Below, in pieces: positions 21,932 to 33,944 of a stretch of DNA of 64,000 bases. The notes under the pieces were generated by a model. It was given only the letters and a program-made list of their open reading frames with translations, made no database searches and was not told the DNA's origin. Location of the stretch: assembly GCA_022419385.1 (NCBI GenBank), contig JAJUBI010000003.1:1984001-2048000 (forward strand). The letters are read 5' to 3'. Source of the DNA: Paraconiothyrium sp. Pb-2020. Lineage: Eukaryota; Ascomycota; Dothideomycetes; Pleosporales; Didymosphaeriaceae. Position 1 is the first letter of the stretch. The number at the start of each line of letters is the position of its first letter. Position numbers and translations under genes: made by a program.

Positions 21932-23688
21932 ATGGCTCTCCTCCCCTCTCTTTTAGTTTTCCTGCTTTCTCTCGCTGTAGGTCTTTACTTCTTCCCCTCC
22001 GTGTTGCGCAGCGTCGGTCCGGTGCTGGGCAGCTACCTCCGCCGGTCATCCCAAACCAGACGAGAACTTCTACTAGCTCGAGTTGCCCGAGAACAGCAAG
22101 ACCACGACACGAAGCACAAGAACGAGAAGAACAGAGAAGATGACGAGTGGGAAGAGGTGGAGACTTCCATGGTGGGGAGCGCGGTGAACGGCGGAAAGGC
22201 AGATAAGGACTGGAGTGGCATCGTGGGCTTCTTCCACCCGTTTTGGTAGGCATTGCTGCGGCAAATGGGGAGAATACGGTAGCTCACACACTGGTGCACA
22301 GCAATGCAGGAGGTGGCGGCGAGCGGGTCCTCTGGGCCGCCATCCGTGCAACCCAGAAGCGCTGGCCGGAAGCTGTTTGCGTAGTATATACGGGCGACCA
22401 CGACGTCGACAAGGCCGCAATACTCAAGCGTGTCAAAGACCGCTTCAATATCCACCTCCATGCTCCGACTGTACACTTCCTTTACCTTACCACACGCCAC
22501 TACGTCCTCGCCAGCACCTGGCCGCGGTTTACGCTGCTGGGCCAGTCTATAGGCTCCGTAATACTCGCCTACGATGCCTTCACGCTGCTGGTTCCCGACA
22601 TCTTCATCGACACAATGGGGTACGCCTTCTCACTCGCCTTCTCCAGCGTCCTCTTCCCGACCGTACCCACAGGTGCATACGTCCACTACCCGACCATATC
22701 GACCGATATGCTGGACTCCCTCAACGTAGGAGGCAAAGGCGTAAACGCAGGAGCAGGCCAGGGATACCGCGGTCTAGTAAAACGCCAGTACTGGAACCTC
22801 TTCGCCGCGCTCTACAGCAAGACAGGCAGTCTCATCAGCGTTGTAATGACAAACTCGACCTGGACCCAAACCCACATCAAGTCACTCTGGGGCCCGTTCC
22901 GCAACCGAAGAAACAAGACCACCGACCACGACATCGACGTCGTATTCCCGCCCGTTGCGGTGGAAGAATTGGAAACTGAGGTCGAAGTTTCAGACGAAAG
23001 CGAGAACCAGCGCGGTCCTTACCTGCTCTACATTGCGCAATTCCGCCCAGAGAAGAACCATACGCTCATCTTAAACGCCTTTGCCAAATTCGCCAGCTCG
23101 AATCCGGACATGCCTTCGTACCCCGGGCAGCGCCCGAAGCTCGTTTTGATAGGCTCTGTGCGCGACTCTGATGACGCGACTCGTGTGTATAAGCTGAGGC
23201 TGCTAGCGCACGAGCTGCATGTGAAAGATGATGTCGAGTTCGTGTGTGATGCGACGTGGCCGCAGATGCTGGAATGGATGCGCAAAGCCAGCGTCGGCGT
23301 CAACAGCATGTGGAACGAGCACTTTGGCATCGGCGTAGTCGAGTACCAAGCCGCAGGCTTGCTCTCCGTGGTCAACGACTCTGGAGGCCCAAAGCTGGAT
23401 ATTGTTGTTCCGATCGATGGTCAACCTACTGGTAAGACATCCTGTCCTTTCCTTCAATATGTCTTAGTATGATATCATAACTTCGTGACAGGCTTCCACG
23501 CTTCTACTGCTGAAGAATATGCCGAAGGCTTCCGCAAGGCGCTGTCGTTGAGCAGAGGAGAGACATTAGCGATGCGGAAACGGGCGAGGAAGTCTGCGGA
23601 GAGATTTACCGATCGCGGCTTTGCGGAAAAATGGTTGTCGAATATGGATCGGTTAGTAAGGCTGCAGGTTGCTAGGAACGATAAGTAG
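21932..23688 (+). CDS. ALG11: GDP-Man:Man3GlcNAc2-PP-dolichol alpha-1,2-mannosyltransferase
   Basis: Exons 21932-22245, 22302-23431 and 23492-23688 give 546 residues. The first intron splits a codon (phase 2) inside the conserved FHPFCNAGGGGERVLW motif, and splicing restores it exactly. An N-terminal membrane anchor (residues about 3-25) precedes the ALG11 N-domain with YTGDHDV, the HYPTISTDML block and NSTWTQTHI. The GT4-type glycosyltransferase domain follows with YIAQFRPEKNH, VLIGSVRD, and a donor-site region NEHFGIGVVEYQAAG. Alg11 adds the fourth and fifth mannoses on the cytosolic face of the ER during N-glycan precursor synthesis. All expected motifs are intact. Confidence 0.93.
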
Positions 23689-24046
23689 CCGGCATACCCA
23701 ATGAAAGAAATGTTGATCGGATCTCACTGTACGCTGAATAGTCTTCGTAAGATAGAGGGTGTGAGAGCTTTCACACGCATACGGCAGAAATCGTTGTCAG
23801 AGCCTGCGACAGGTGGCGTACAATCAGTGTCAGTCGAGTACTTGGTCACTGCAAGAAACCAGACCACATCATGTGACGTTCGTTGGTTAAGGGCGCATTT
23901 CCAAGCAAAATGGACTCCATAACACTTAGGTATAACATAGCCAGCAAAAGCAAATCCAACATTGTGAGCGCCGGCTCTCAAAGATTCGCAACCATCTTCC
24001 AAATGCACCTCCACTACGTCTCGCCCACACCACAAAGCTAAGACCC
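23689..24046. other. Intergenic, convergent
   Basis: Between the 3' ends of ALG11 and the small GPI protein. No gene seen. Confidence 0.5.
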
Positions 24047-24616
24047 TTACAAGGCGGCAACAAAAACACCTAGACCGGCCAGCAACGCCGCGGCACTGAT
24101 CTCCAATGCACCTGCAGCTCCAGTATTCTCGGCCGGGCTACCGGACGTCGTGCCCGAAGCGGCGGCGTTCTCGGTGGAGCCAGAGGAAGACGAAGACGAA
24201 GACGAAGGAGACGCAGAGCCGGTACTTTCCGCGCTACCGCTGCTCTTGCTGCTGGCGCCTGTACCGGTGGGGGATGCGGTTCCGGACGCACTGGTCGGGA
24301 GCTTGGTCGCTGTTCACGTAATGAGTCTTCCACCTTCACACTCTTCTACACTCCTTCTATGGCGAGATTGAGACTTACAAACTTTCACGCCAGCATCGTT
24401 GCAGATGTCAGCGAGCGCAGAGAGCGCGTCTTCAGCTTTATCGCCACAGTTCTTGCTGATCTGCGTGGTGATGTCCTTGGCCGAGCACACGGCTTTGATG
24501 TCAGAGGGCGTATCGTACGTATTTACGGCGCCGAGGAGGCAGCCTGGGGGGGAGGCAGCGCTGGCGACGGCTGCGACGGCGGCAAACGCGACGGCGAAGA
24601 GGGACTTGGAGAGCAT
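24047..24616 (-). CDS. Small GPI-anchored surface protein, CFEM-like but with four Cys
   Basis: Exons 24616-24379 and 24309-24047 give 166 residues; the 69-bp intron has GTAAGT and ACAG. The signal peptide is MLSKSLFAVAFAAVAAVASA. The mature N-terminal domain begins SPPGCLLGAVNTYDTPSDIK and has only four cysteines, spread over about 60 residues. CFEM domains, which have a similar start, carry eight. A long Ser/Thr/Gly stalk, including a run of nine serines, leads to ENTGAAGALEISAAALLAGL and a hydrophobic end, a standard GPI signal. It likely sits on the cell surface. Heme or adhesion roles known for CFEM proteins should not be assumed because of the missing cysteines. Confidence 0.82.
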
Positions 24617-25762
24617 GTTGAATTATCGGGTGGTCGATCCGGGTATCGAAAGTGTGATGTAGAGAGCGTGCGAAGGTCGTAGATAGGTAGGGTATTAGCA
24701 AACCGCGTAAAGAGTGACGGTCTCAAGAAAAGAATGTGCAAGAATTGAGTGAGTGACTGTGATGGCGTTTGTTGGTAAGAAGACGTTGAGTGCGGCACGG
24801 CGAGGCGGCCAGCATCAGGGGAAAGCACGGGCCGGCGGACTGGGCATGGGTGCTATTCTCGGGGTAAAACGCGCTAGCAGCTAGCTAGGAGCCGCGTTTG
24901 TTCTGGGTCTTCGAGAGATAATTGGAACGACTTATTCTTGTGATTGGAATCCTCGGCGCAGATACTGACATACACATATGCTGGATGAAGACATGCCATG
25001 ACTGAGAGAAATTGCACGTTGTATGGAGAGCTGAGTCCTGCCCGGTTGACAGGGTTGTATAAGGCGTCGCGCAAAGTCCGTGAAACGACTCCGATGCGAT
25101 CCCTCTGACCTACACTCTGTGGAGTTCCTAAATATACAGCGTCCGCTACATGTACTACGTGCAAAGGTTGCGCGTGTTGTTAGCGAGCAGATCGTCGGGA
25201 CGTTAGAGTCACAGGATCTTTAGGCAGGAGTACTGAGAACGCATTCGTTCATGATTTTGTGGGGCTCTTATCGTAGCCTTATAGCTCCCTCCGTAAAGCA
25301 GATTGCAGCTATTATAAGATATACAGACAACCATCGTAGCCTCTCTCTCTCTCTCTCTTTCGCCACGAGTAAGCGCAGAAGGTACTCAAAAGCGAGCAGT
25401 GTAGAGGACCAACCAAACGAGCCAAGACAAACTTCTCGTGTGCATCAGAACGAGCTGCCAGCACTGCCCCTGAGCAACGTGATGGGGTATCCAAAGCATA
25501 ACAGAACACAACATAAGTGGCCAAGAGCCGACACCAAAAGCGAATGCAGGCAATCAGAATTACACAAAAATACACCGCCAGTAACCTCTGACGCAACGAT
25601 TGATTTGAACCAGAAACCAATCGCCTAGGTTATCGACCAAACGAACTCCAGGGGCACCGTCGCTGAGAATAGTGTACAAGATCTGAGAATCTGAGAACGA
25701 AAGATGAGAGGCGTAGTGAGTGGGTATTAAATACGTTCGTGCGGTCGTAGCATAAGTAGGAA
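24617..25762. other. Intergenic with a (CT)9 microsatellite
   Basis: No gene recognised. A dinucleotide run of nine CT units lies at 25341-25358. The right end is the 3' flank of the DENN gene. Confidence 0.5.
25341..25358. repeat. (CT)9 microsatellite
   Basis: Nine perfect CT units in a row in non-coding sequence. Confidence 0.9.
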
Positions 25763-28700
25763 TCATGATGGTGGGGTTATGGGGTGCTTGACACCGTTAG
25801 GACCGAGCATCGAGGGTATGGGTTTTCGTCGGGCTTTCGCCATGGGTATGCGCGGGACGCCCTGTATGACGCGCGGTTCTTTCATAAGGGTCGGATCTAG
25901 TTTGGCGGGAACTGTAAGATCATTAGTATGTGAGGGTCGACTACATGGAGAAGAGGCTTACTGCGAGTAATGATTTCGCGGTAGTCTCCCGGAAATCGTG
26001 AGTTCGGCGGAGTTGCCGCAGCTGTGCGCCAGAGGTGATCGCTATTGTCGGAGAGAAAATCTATTTTTGATTTGTGGAAGAATGATGCCTTTCCGCGGTT
26101 TCGTTTAGAAAGGATGACTTCATCGAATAATTTGACTGAAGGATCATCGGACCGGGTGCTCTCGCGTTCATGGATGAACTCGTTGAAGCCTAGGTTCGAT
26201 TAGTGTTCGACCCGTATTGATGAGGCGCCCGACGTACCTTGAGTTTGCTGGAGCATCTGGACGTACTGCACGTTCTCGTGTGGTAGGCTCTTGATAAACT
26301 CATCCATCTTGAAGTGATAGATCAAGCCGGACCTTTTCTGGTCACCGGTTGCTGGAGTCATATACCTCCGGTATGTATACAGAAGACTCGCAAAACATCT
26401 TACGAACGAGGCTCGAACTTGATCGGGGCGGAAAGCGGAGGGGCAGACTACGCAAATTGTGTCTACACATCTCCCGTGTGCGTAAGTGCTGCAGCCAGAG
26501 CAACGGTATAAACCATCATCAGACTTTTCATCGCAGACGGAGCACGTTGCTTTCTGTTCCATTGGTCTCCACTGCAAACAGTGTCCTTCTTGCCATCGTG
26601 TTGTATCCGTGTTCCGGACCGGTTGCATCGCCAAACCAGGCATTATGGTAGATGCTGCTAGGGTCGATTGTGCGTATACAGAAGGGGCGTACGAAGACGG
26701 AGCACGAAGCTCATGGCTTAAGGACGAAGTCGATGCACTAGGAGCATGCCCAAGGAATGTTTGACTAGGTCTCCTTAGATTCGGAGGTACCCGCTCGAAG
26801 CCGAATGATGAGCTCCTGCGAGAGGCCGTATCGAAATGTCCGGACCGCTTTTCGCGTAGATCTCGCAAGTTGGCTTGAAGAGCATACCCGGAGTCACTGC
26901 GTGAGATAGGTGTACTGGGTAGAGGAGGGAAGGTTGTCGATACCGGTGATATCTTTGGTGAAGGAGGAGAATGTTGGCTAGTCTTGACTGTACTTGCTGT
27001 AGATGGTCTGTCATTTCCTCGACTCGATACACTTGATTGCAAGAATGCGTTGTATATTAAGGGCCGCGGGTTAGATGGCAGAGGACCTGAACCAAATGAA
27101 GTTGAGTTCATTCCAATATATTGCTGAACAGGCAGCGTATAAGCCCGATGCGAGAAGATGCCCGGGTTTTCGGAGCAAAAGGTATCGTACGGAAACGATT
27201 CAATGGCGTAGGCGGGGGGTCCTGTTGGTACACCATATCTTGTGTGATGTGGCGCAGAATGCTGTAGTAGAGATGTGAGTTTGCGTCGTTGTTGGCGCGG
27301 AAGCGGCGGAGCTTGTCCACCATTTGTACCAATCATGTCGTTGTCCAGGTCGACCAGAACATAATCATCTTCGGGGTAGTCGGCGGGTTCATATCTTCGT
27401 TCGATTCCAACAATGTACGGACAAGGTGCTTCGATGGTCTGGACTAGACGCGCAGGTAGGACGGGAATGAATACACCGGCCCATTTGAAAGGGTATATCA
27501 AATTGGATATCGCCATGCTTGCAAGGTGAAGCATGGCAGTGTGCGAGGAGAGGAGGATGATCTTTGATTCGGCCAAAACATACTCGAATAGAGAGACAAT
27601 GTTGGGAATGGATAGGCATCTGAATAGAGCGTAGATGTCGATGTTCCGGGAGCCGGGAATCTCGTTGACGGCCTCTTTTCGGGCGTATAGACGAAGCTCG
27701 CGGATCGCAATCTCAACCTGTGTGATAGAGTTGATCGGACTAAGAGCCTCTGCGCACAAGTTGACAACATAACGCTCGAGGGGCTGCCACATGCCAATTC
27801 GTGGGGAACTAGGGGGCACTCGCTGTACGACACCATTCGTCATGGGTACAACGACGGCCTTGAGCCATTCTTTCCAGAACGGTGTCAGACTCGCATCTCG
27901 GCCCATGACTCCGTATGCGCGCGGAATCCAGAGTCCAGTTTCTCCGTCTGTGAGGCCTTCAATCTTGGAAGCTGCACCATGTCTCACTGGCCGCAGGAGG
28001 TCTGTCATCAGGCCAATCTTTTCTTCTACCGAACTGATCTCATCTTCGAGAGCTTCGCGGTCCTCAGATTCGGATGCTACAGTTGGCAGCTTTGCCAAAA
28101 GTCTTGATAGCTTTGCTCTCTCCAGTGCTAATCGCTCTCCCAGACTGGCGGCTAGTTCGCGCTCCTCTTGGTTCATGTGCAACCGCCGCCATTCTTCGCA
28201 CTGGCGTTCCAGCCCTTCAGCCGCCTCAGCGTTCAGCGGCTGCCAGACGACCATGCAGATACCGTATAACTTCGAACCGTCTGAATTCGTCATAGCAAAT
28301 CCATGCCACCCAGTCTTCGGCCGCTCATCTGCTGAAACCACCGTGACATCGTTGGGAAAAGCAAACATTGGCACGTAATCTGGGAAGGGATTCCTGCGCT
28401 TCAGCTCCTCGACCATGTTCTTGGGCGGGTAGCGATCCAGTAATACGGGCTCGTAACGGCGTAACAGGGGATGCATGTTCGGCTCCGGGTTGAACGGTTG
28501 TGGGGCTGGGATGACGGAATTGTAACCAGACATACGTTTCGACGTGCGCACCGATGCTGGACCCATGTCAGTAATGTTTCCGACCCCAAAAGCAAACACA
28601 ACGTCCAATTCCAATCGCTCGGCTCGGCGTATCGCACCACACGGTTAGACTTACCTTGGCGTGCCACGGAGGACGTTCTCTTGAGGCTGCTTTGCATAGT

Positions 28701-29309
28701 CGAAAGGCGCCGCCGAATACTGCCTACGCCGGACCTGAGATTTCCAACGCCATCTTCCTGCTGTTGCTGGATCCGCTGCGGTCGCGGCCGCGGCGGTTTG
28801 GTGGGAGTACCCCTGTTCTGCTGTGCAACACCTGCTGTGAATTGTATCTCCTCGAGAAAAGTGTCGCGTTCCGAGGCAAACTTCCTCAGAGCATTCTCAA
28901 AATCCTGATCGCTAAGTCCTGATCCTCCCAGCTGCATGCCCTTGATTGTGGCACTACTTCGATTGCTGGCGGTCTGCTTAGAATCGGGCCCAACAATGGT
29001 GCCAGTGGACTTGCGATTCTCCGAACTCAGGCGCGCAGATGCGCGTCTGCTGGTGTCGCCATTAGACAGAGACAAACCCTCCTGCGACTTTGGGCGGATG
29101 GAATCGGTCTCTAGAGCGCGGTCTTCTTCAATGGTCTCGTCTACGTCGAGCGGTGGGGGCGACGATAGCGGCGAGGGAATGGTGCTGAGGCCGTTTGGCT
29201 TCGGCTGTGTGCGTTCGTCGTAGACTTGGGAGGACTCAATGCCAGATATGAAAAAATAGTCGGCGAGCGGCGGTGTGACATCTGCAGCGGGAGCGGGAGC
29301 GGGAGCCAT
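25763..29309 (-). CDS. DENN-domain protein with Cys-rich zinc-type insert (Rab GEF-like)
   Basis: Exons 29309-28655, 28556-26238, 26189-25962 and 25911-25763 give 1116 residues. Introns are 98, 48 and 50 bp. The first 218 residues are disordered and Ser/Pro-rich, ending in a basic stretch. A uDENN-like part follows (about 245-330, with PDYVPMFAFPNDV and GICMVVWQPL), then a coiled stretch rich in Glu and Leu. Next is the cDENN core (FRCLSIPNIVSLFEYVLAES, IILLSSH, YPFKWAGVFIPVLP, PYIVGI). After a long Ser/Pro linker comes a Cys/His cluster resembling a C1 or PHD-like zinc finger (CSVCDE...CSGCSTYAHGRCV...CVVC), and a dDENN part to the C-terminus. DENN proteins activate Rab GTPases in membrane traffic. 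The last two exons are short and carry the end of dDENN (DEVILSKRNRGKASFF). The Rab partner is not predictable here. Confidence 0.88.
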
Positions 29310-32300
29310 TGTGGATGTTGGGACATGTGATATCCAAGAGGAGGGCCGAGGACGAGGCAGCAAGAAGGTGGTGGTGAGGACGAGGTCGCGGCCAGGCGAT
29401 CAAGGCATCTGGAATTGGACGCTCGTTCCAACGGTTGTTGTGTGCGGCGTGCAGGTTATGCACGGGGAAAGCTTGAGACTGTACGACGGTGACAAGCTTG
29501 GTCGCAGCCGTTATCGCGTAACACGGGCGCCGGGGAAGGGTGTTGGGAGCAAAGATGGGCGTGCGGGTTGCGAGGCGGGCGCAGGTTCAGGCGCCTTGTG
29601 CAGCAACGGAGGAGGATTGGATGCGGAGGAGTTCGGTGCAGGAGAGCGTTGGGGTTGGCGGCGAGATTTTGGACCAGCGAGGACGGTGCTGGCCCAAGCC
29701 CGCGGTTAGGGCACGTCTGCTCTACTGATTAGCTCTAGAGGTACTGATTAGCTGCTTATCGCCTGTCCGCAAGCGGGTAGCCAGAATTTGGAAGAGGCAC
29801 GACGCGGTGGGATGGCGCGTCGTCGGCTGCGAGCGGGTCCCGCTGCGCAAACACACGAGAGCCTCTGCAAGACGGCCACGCGCCGCTTCGCTCCAGCTGT
29901 CGTCGATGCACTCGCATTTCCATCATTCACCCAGCGGCGTGGACGGCAGCGGCAGGCGCGACCCTGAGCCCTGAGTCCGCCGCTGCCCCCGATCGAGACG
30001 GGCGCTGCCTACTGCCTGCCGCAACAGGACGCTCCCCTGGCAAGCGCGACCGGGGCCTCTGGACGCCCTCACGCCCCAAGCCCGCACCCCGCCGCGCTGC
30101 CAATATATATTATATATAGCATGTATCAGAGGGACGGGGTCCGGCGCAGAAACGCACTTCTGCCAGGGCACGAATAGGGGCGTGCGACCTGGGCAGCGCG
30201 CTGTCAACCGTCACTCGTCGCACGCAGCCTATGCCACACACGCCGTCTGCGTCGCAGGGATGCATCAGGGGCCCTGCGTGCAATTGTGGGCTGGCTGAAT
30301 ATCGATTCCCTCGGCCATGCTGCTCGAGGCCTGCGACGTGTGTCCACGGCGATCCTGCCCATCGCAATCCATCCCGCCTCTCCTCGCCGAGCGCGCCCGC
30401 GGGAACAGAGAATCTCCGCGCTGATTTGACCCCGACCATCGCCCACCTTATTTCTCCTTTCGTCGCGAGAGACCCTCGGCGCGTTCGTCTCTCGCGTCTC
30501 GCGCGCAGACACCCCGTCCCACACGCGCACGGGTGCGTTTCGCGGCGCCCCGTCCGGGGACATCCTGGTCCTCGCGATTTGCTCTAGGCTCGCCTGCTCC
30601 TCCAATTGTGATCGTCCAATTGGCTCCGCCGGGCTCCTCCCCGTTGCCTGAGTTTCGACCCTCTGCGTTGCTGCCAAACAAACCCACCTGATGCGTTGCC
30701 CCGTTGGAATGCTCTCCTTCTGGCGCTTGCCTGTCGCCACGCCTCCGTCCGGACAGAAAGCCCGATGCCGTGTCCGTCTCCACGTTTGCACTGCGCTCCC
30801 GGCTGACTGCAGCACCAGCCTTTAATCTACTCGCTGATTACGCAATTAATCTTCCGTGGGCGTCTGCGTGCTCGTATACACTACATACCCACCATGCTAG
30901 CCGCGGGCCGCACCATCCACCCGTATCCCTGGTCATCAGAAAAACACGTCGTTGCTGTCGACTATCGGCCTATGGAATCATTCCAGAAGTTTCCGACGAG
31001 CGATGCGTCTTCTCATGGCGACCGCCAGACCTTCTTCCGCAAATCGGGTGAAACATTCGTTGCGGCCCGGCTATGCGGTCCATGGCCCGTTGCCTAGTAT
31101 GCAGGTACGGATCGCATGTATTGGAGGCGTAGTCCTGCCCCCATCATACGTCGCCGGCTAGCCTAGGCTGACTCAATTTACCATGTCGCTTGCATGCAAG
31201 ATGGTGATGCTGGATCGAAGACGTACCAGCATGTCAGATCCATCATCTTGTCTGAAACATGAAGATAAAGGCTCGCATTTGGAATGGTTCGTGGGCAATG
31301 TTGTTATGACGTCTCGACACTATTTCGTGCAACACTAGCCTGAAATCTGTCCTTGTGTCTACGCATCGAAGGATATGTGGAAGTATTCTTGTCAGTTAGT
31401 AGCATTTCTAAATGAGTACATCGGCTTGTTGGTACATTGATCTCTCCGAGACTCTTACGACATTGGGCAAACCCTTATATCGAGTAGACACGCAAAGTAC
31501 GAACTACACGTAGGACGCTTAGACCACCTTCCTTCATGTTCATATCAACAAGGTATAATCGGGCCTACACACGTCAAAATCTTCTCCAGAAAGGGTCACC
31601 CTTGATGCCAGCAATTAAAACAAAGAACCAGAGTCATGATCAGCTCCGACGACCTGTTCTGCGTACGATCCTCCCGTGTGACAAATCGTCGGGGGTGACA
31701 CTGACTCGGGTTCGAAGAGCAGCGACGGTCGCGTGAGAGTTGTCTATGTGTATCACAAATTGCTTCCATTTTCGTCATTACGATTAGATCCATTTCAGGG
31801 GTACAACATCGTGGTAAGCTCTATAGTCACCCAACGCAGGCTTCTCTATATGCTTTGTACGCCTTTAATCTACCATACCGTAGTGGCACGCCGGGTACAG
31901 TATGCGGGAGAGTGCTGACATTGATGTCATCTTGGAGTAAAAAGGTCATGATACCACGCATTTAGATAACATGGTTGTGCAGAAAGTCAATCAGCGTGAT
32001 TGGACTGTCTGTCCCAAAGGATAATGATGCGCTCAGACAAGTTCAGCTGTTCTACCCCAAGGCGGACGTTGTGGTAATTTCAAGACCAATTCTTTATTCG
32101 ATCTCGGGCAACCTTCCATCCAATGAAGAGCGAAAATAACCAAAGAAATGAGTGATACAACAGAAAGTAACGCAGTAGCACGAGAAGAATTTTGTTATGA
32201 GGGTCAGCACACAAGCAACCAAACCGTTCAGGTGACGAATGCAAGAAACGATCGCTTCCTGTTGCGCCTCGCGCGTACTCTTCCAACGGTCTCTTAGTAT

Positions 32301-32449
32301 TGCTCCAGATAGATTTTCGAAAACTCTTTCCGCAAGACTCTGGCTCAAACATATACCATTCAAGTGCACAAGCAAACAGGTTGCCAACGCAACGTAGATG
32401 ATCCGTCAACACGTACAGTATTTTCTACTTCCTTTCGTTGATTCTAGTT
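29310..32449. other. Gene-poor stretch with a GC-rich block
   Basis: About 29.9-30.8 kb is notably rich in G and C and keeps long open frames on both strands by composition alone. None looks like protein of a known family. A short AT island (ATATATATTATATATA) sits near 30103-30118. From 30.9 kb the composition returns to average. No gene is supported. Confidence 0.45.
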
Positions 32450-33535
32450 CCATATGGCTATACTGCTTCCAGTGTTGATACAATACCTGGGTATTGAGTG
32501 CTCTCAATTCTGCCACGATAACCTATACCTATGGTACTTTATTCCCGCTCTTAACAACCTTGGAAAGCTCTGGTCAACTTTCTTTGATCGACTACTTTCA
32601 ATCCGACTCAAAGCGAACAAATTCTGTGAGCATGATAACAAACACCAATGTTCTGTTCCGAGTAGGTGTCGTTGGTACCCTGCTCCTGCCAAATATCCCC
32701 GAAAGCGCGCATCATTCTCGACCGTCCACACACCAACCCTAGCGATCCGAACAACGACTACGCTAGTTCAGTCTTCTGCTCAGATCCAAGAGTAGACTCA
32801 CCTCACCGAAGGCTGGGAAGTCCATCGGTGACCATGTTCCGCAAGCATAGATAACGGAAGCGAGCGATCCTCGCCATAGGAACGACAATCCTCATACACT
32901 GCTCTGGCGTCCTGGTTATCCATAAGTATGCACCTAAGCTGTATGAGAATCTGGGCTTCTGGCAAGTAAAGCAGCGACTGTGGTCTGCGGCGTAGCTTAT
33001 CTGGACTCCGTCCTCAACGCAATGGCGGTCTCGTTCTCGATCATTTCCCAAGGAACAAGTATATTGCAGCCGGAATTGTGCGCTGCATGGCCTGTCTCAC
33101 CGTCGAAGCTGCGCTCGTGGTGTAACACGTGCCTTCGAATAGTGGTGCAGCTCTATAGTTGCCGTAGCCATGCGTACATATTGTCAACTACGTTGCATTT
33201 TCAATGCAAACATCCACTGACTCACCGTACACCTAATCTTCAGCTTCCAGATCCCCTACAGCTTCTGACTCGACGGCACGAAATTTGCCTACCTCGGCGA
33301 ATTCTTCTCAACTCATCTCCGCGCCAAAGGCGTTTTCATGGGCCTAGCTATGATCTCCTCCACAACCATCGTTTGGCTATAAGCAGCGCCCAAAGCCTTG
33401 TCCCGATCGGCTGGGATTACTACCTAGCACAAATCATAAAAAGTACGATTGGAGACATGAGAATGTGATGCCTCTTCCCATGTACGAACGGCATGCTGCT
33501 TGAAATCACTGCGACTCTTGTTGGGTACGAAAATG
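32450..33535 (+). pseudogene. Decayed MFS sugar transporter
   Basis: Fragments in plus frames line up in order with fungal hexose/lactose permeases. They are DPNNDYAS near 32740, RKRAILAIGTT and SGVLVIHKYAPKLYENLGF near 32855-32960, then FPRNKYIAAGI and MACLTVEAALV near 33045-33120. After a likely lost intron come LDGTKFAYLGEFF and HLRAKGVFMGLAMI near 33270-33355. In-frame stops occur at 32852-32854, 32994-32996, 33266-33268 and 33380-33382, and a frameshift lies close to 33020. The 5' end is blurred; the frame upstream of 32680 matches only weakly. A functional copy would be a 12-helix proton-coupled sugar importer. This copy cannot make one. It is invisible to a simple ORF scan because the longest surviving frame is short. 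Confidence 0.75.
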
Positions 33536-33944
33536 GATCATGGTGTATTGACGGTGGGTTTGCCACCAGGAATAAAGTTTTTGTAGATGAGGGAAAAGAA
33601 GGGAAGCAAAATTGAAGATGTGACTGATGCGCAAAGCTCGCACTACCCAGCGCTAAGGTATATTGTGGCCGCCTAGATAACTTTGCCTCGACTCGTCGCG
33701 TACGTGCTCGCTTTTTGTGCCATAGCACATAGGTAGCTTCGTTAAACTCGTGCAAATCTTTTCAGTGGGATCTGTTTAGCTAAGCTAGTTGCCCAACCTG
33801 AATTGGCGGTTATGGAACAACATCGTTCACTGCCAGAATCAGCTCTATTCTGTGGCGCTCTCTCCGCCACGATCTCTTACTCGGCGCCTGCGATCACTGC
33901 CTACCAGGACCCCCATTTTCCATCAGATCGTGCGCGTATGATCA
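33536..33944. other. Intergenic
   Basis: Between the transporter relic and the 3' end of the TRAPPC13-like gene. No gene seen. Confidence 0.45.

Noticed and set aside
30204..30815. 203-codon minus-strand frame
   Set aside because: It lies in the GC-rich block, where stops are rare on all frames. Its Arg-rich product has no family features, and frames on the other strand are just as open.
31700..31730. GGGTTCGAAG box as part of a tRNA
   Set aside because: No matching A box, acceptor stem or anticodon arm could be laid out around it.
32080..32412. 110-codon minus frame before the transporter relic
   Set aside because: No motifs; another minus frame overlaps it with similar length.
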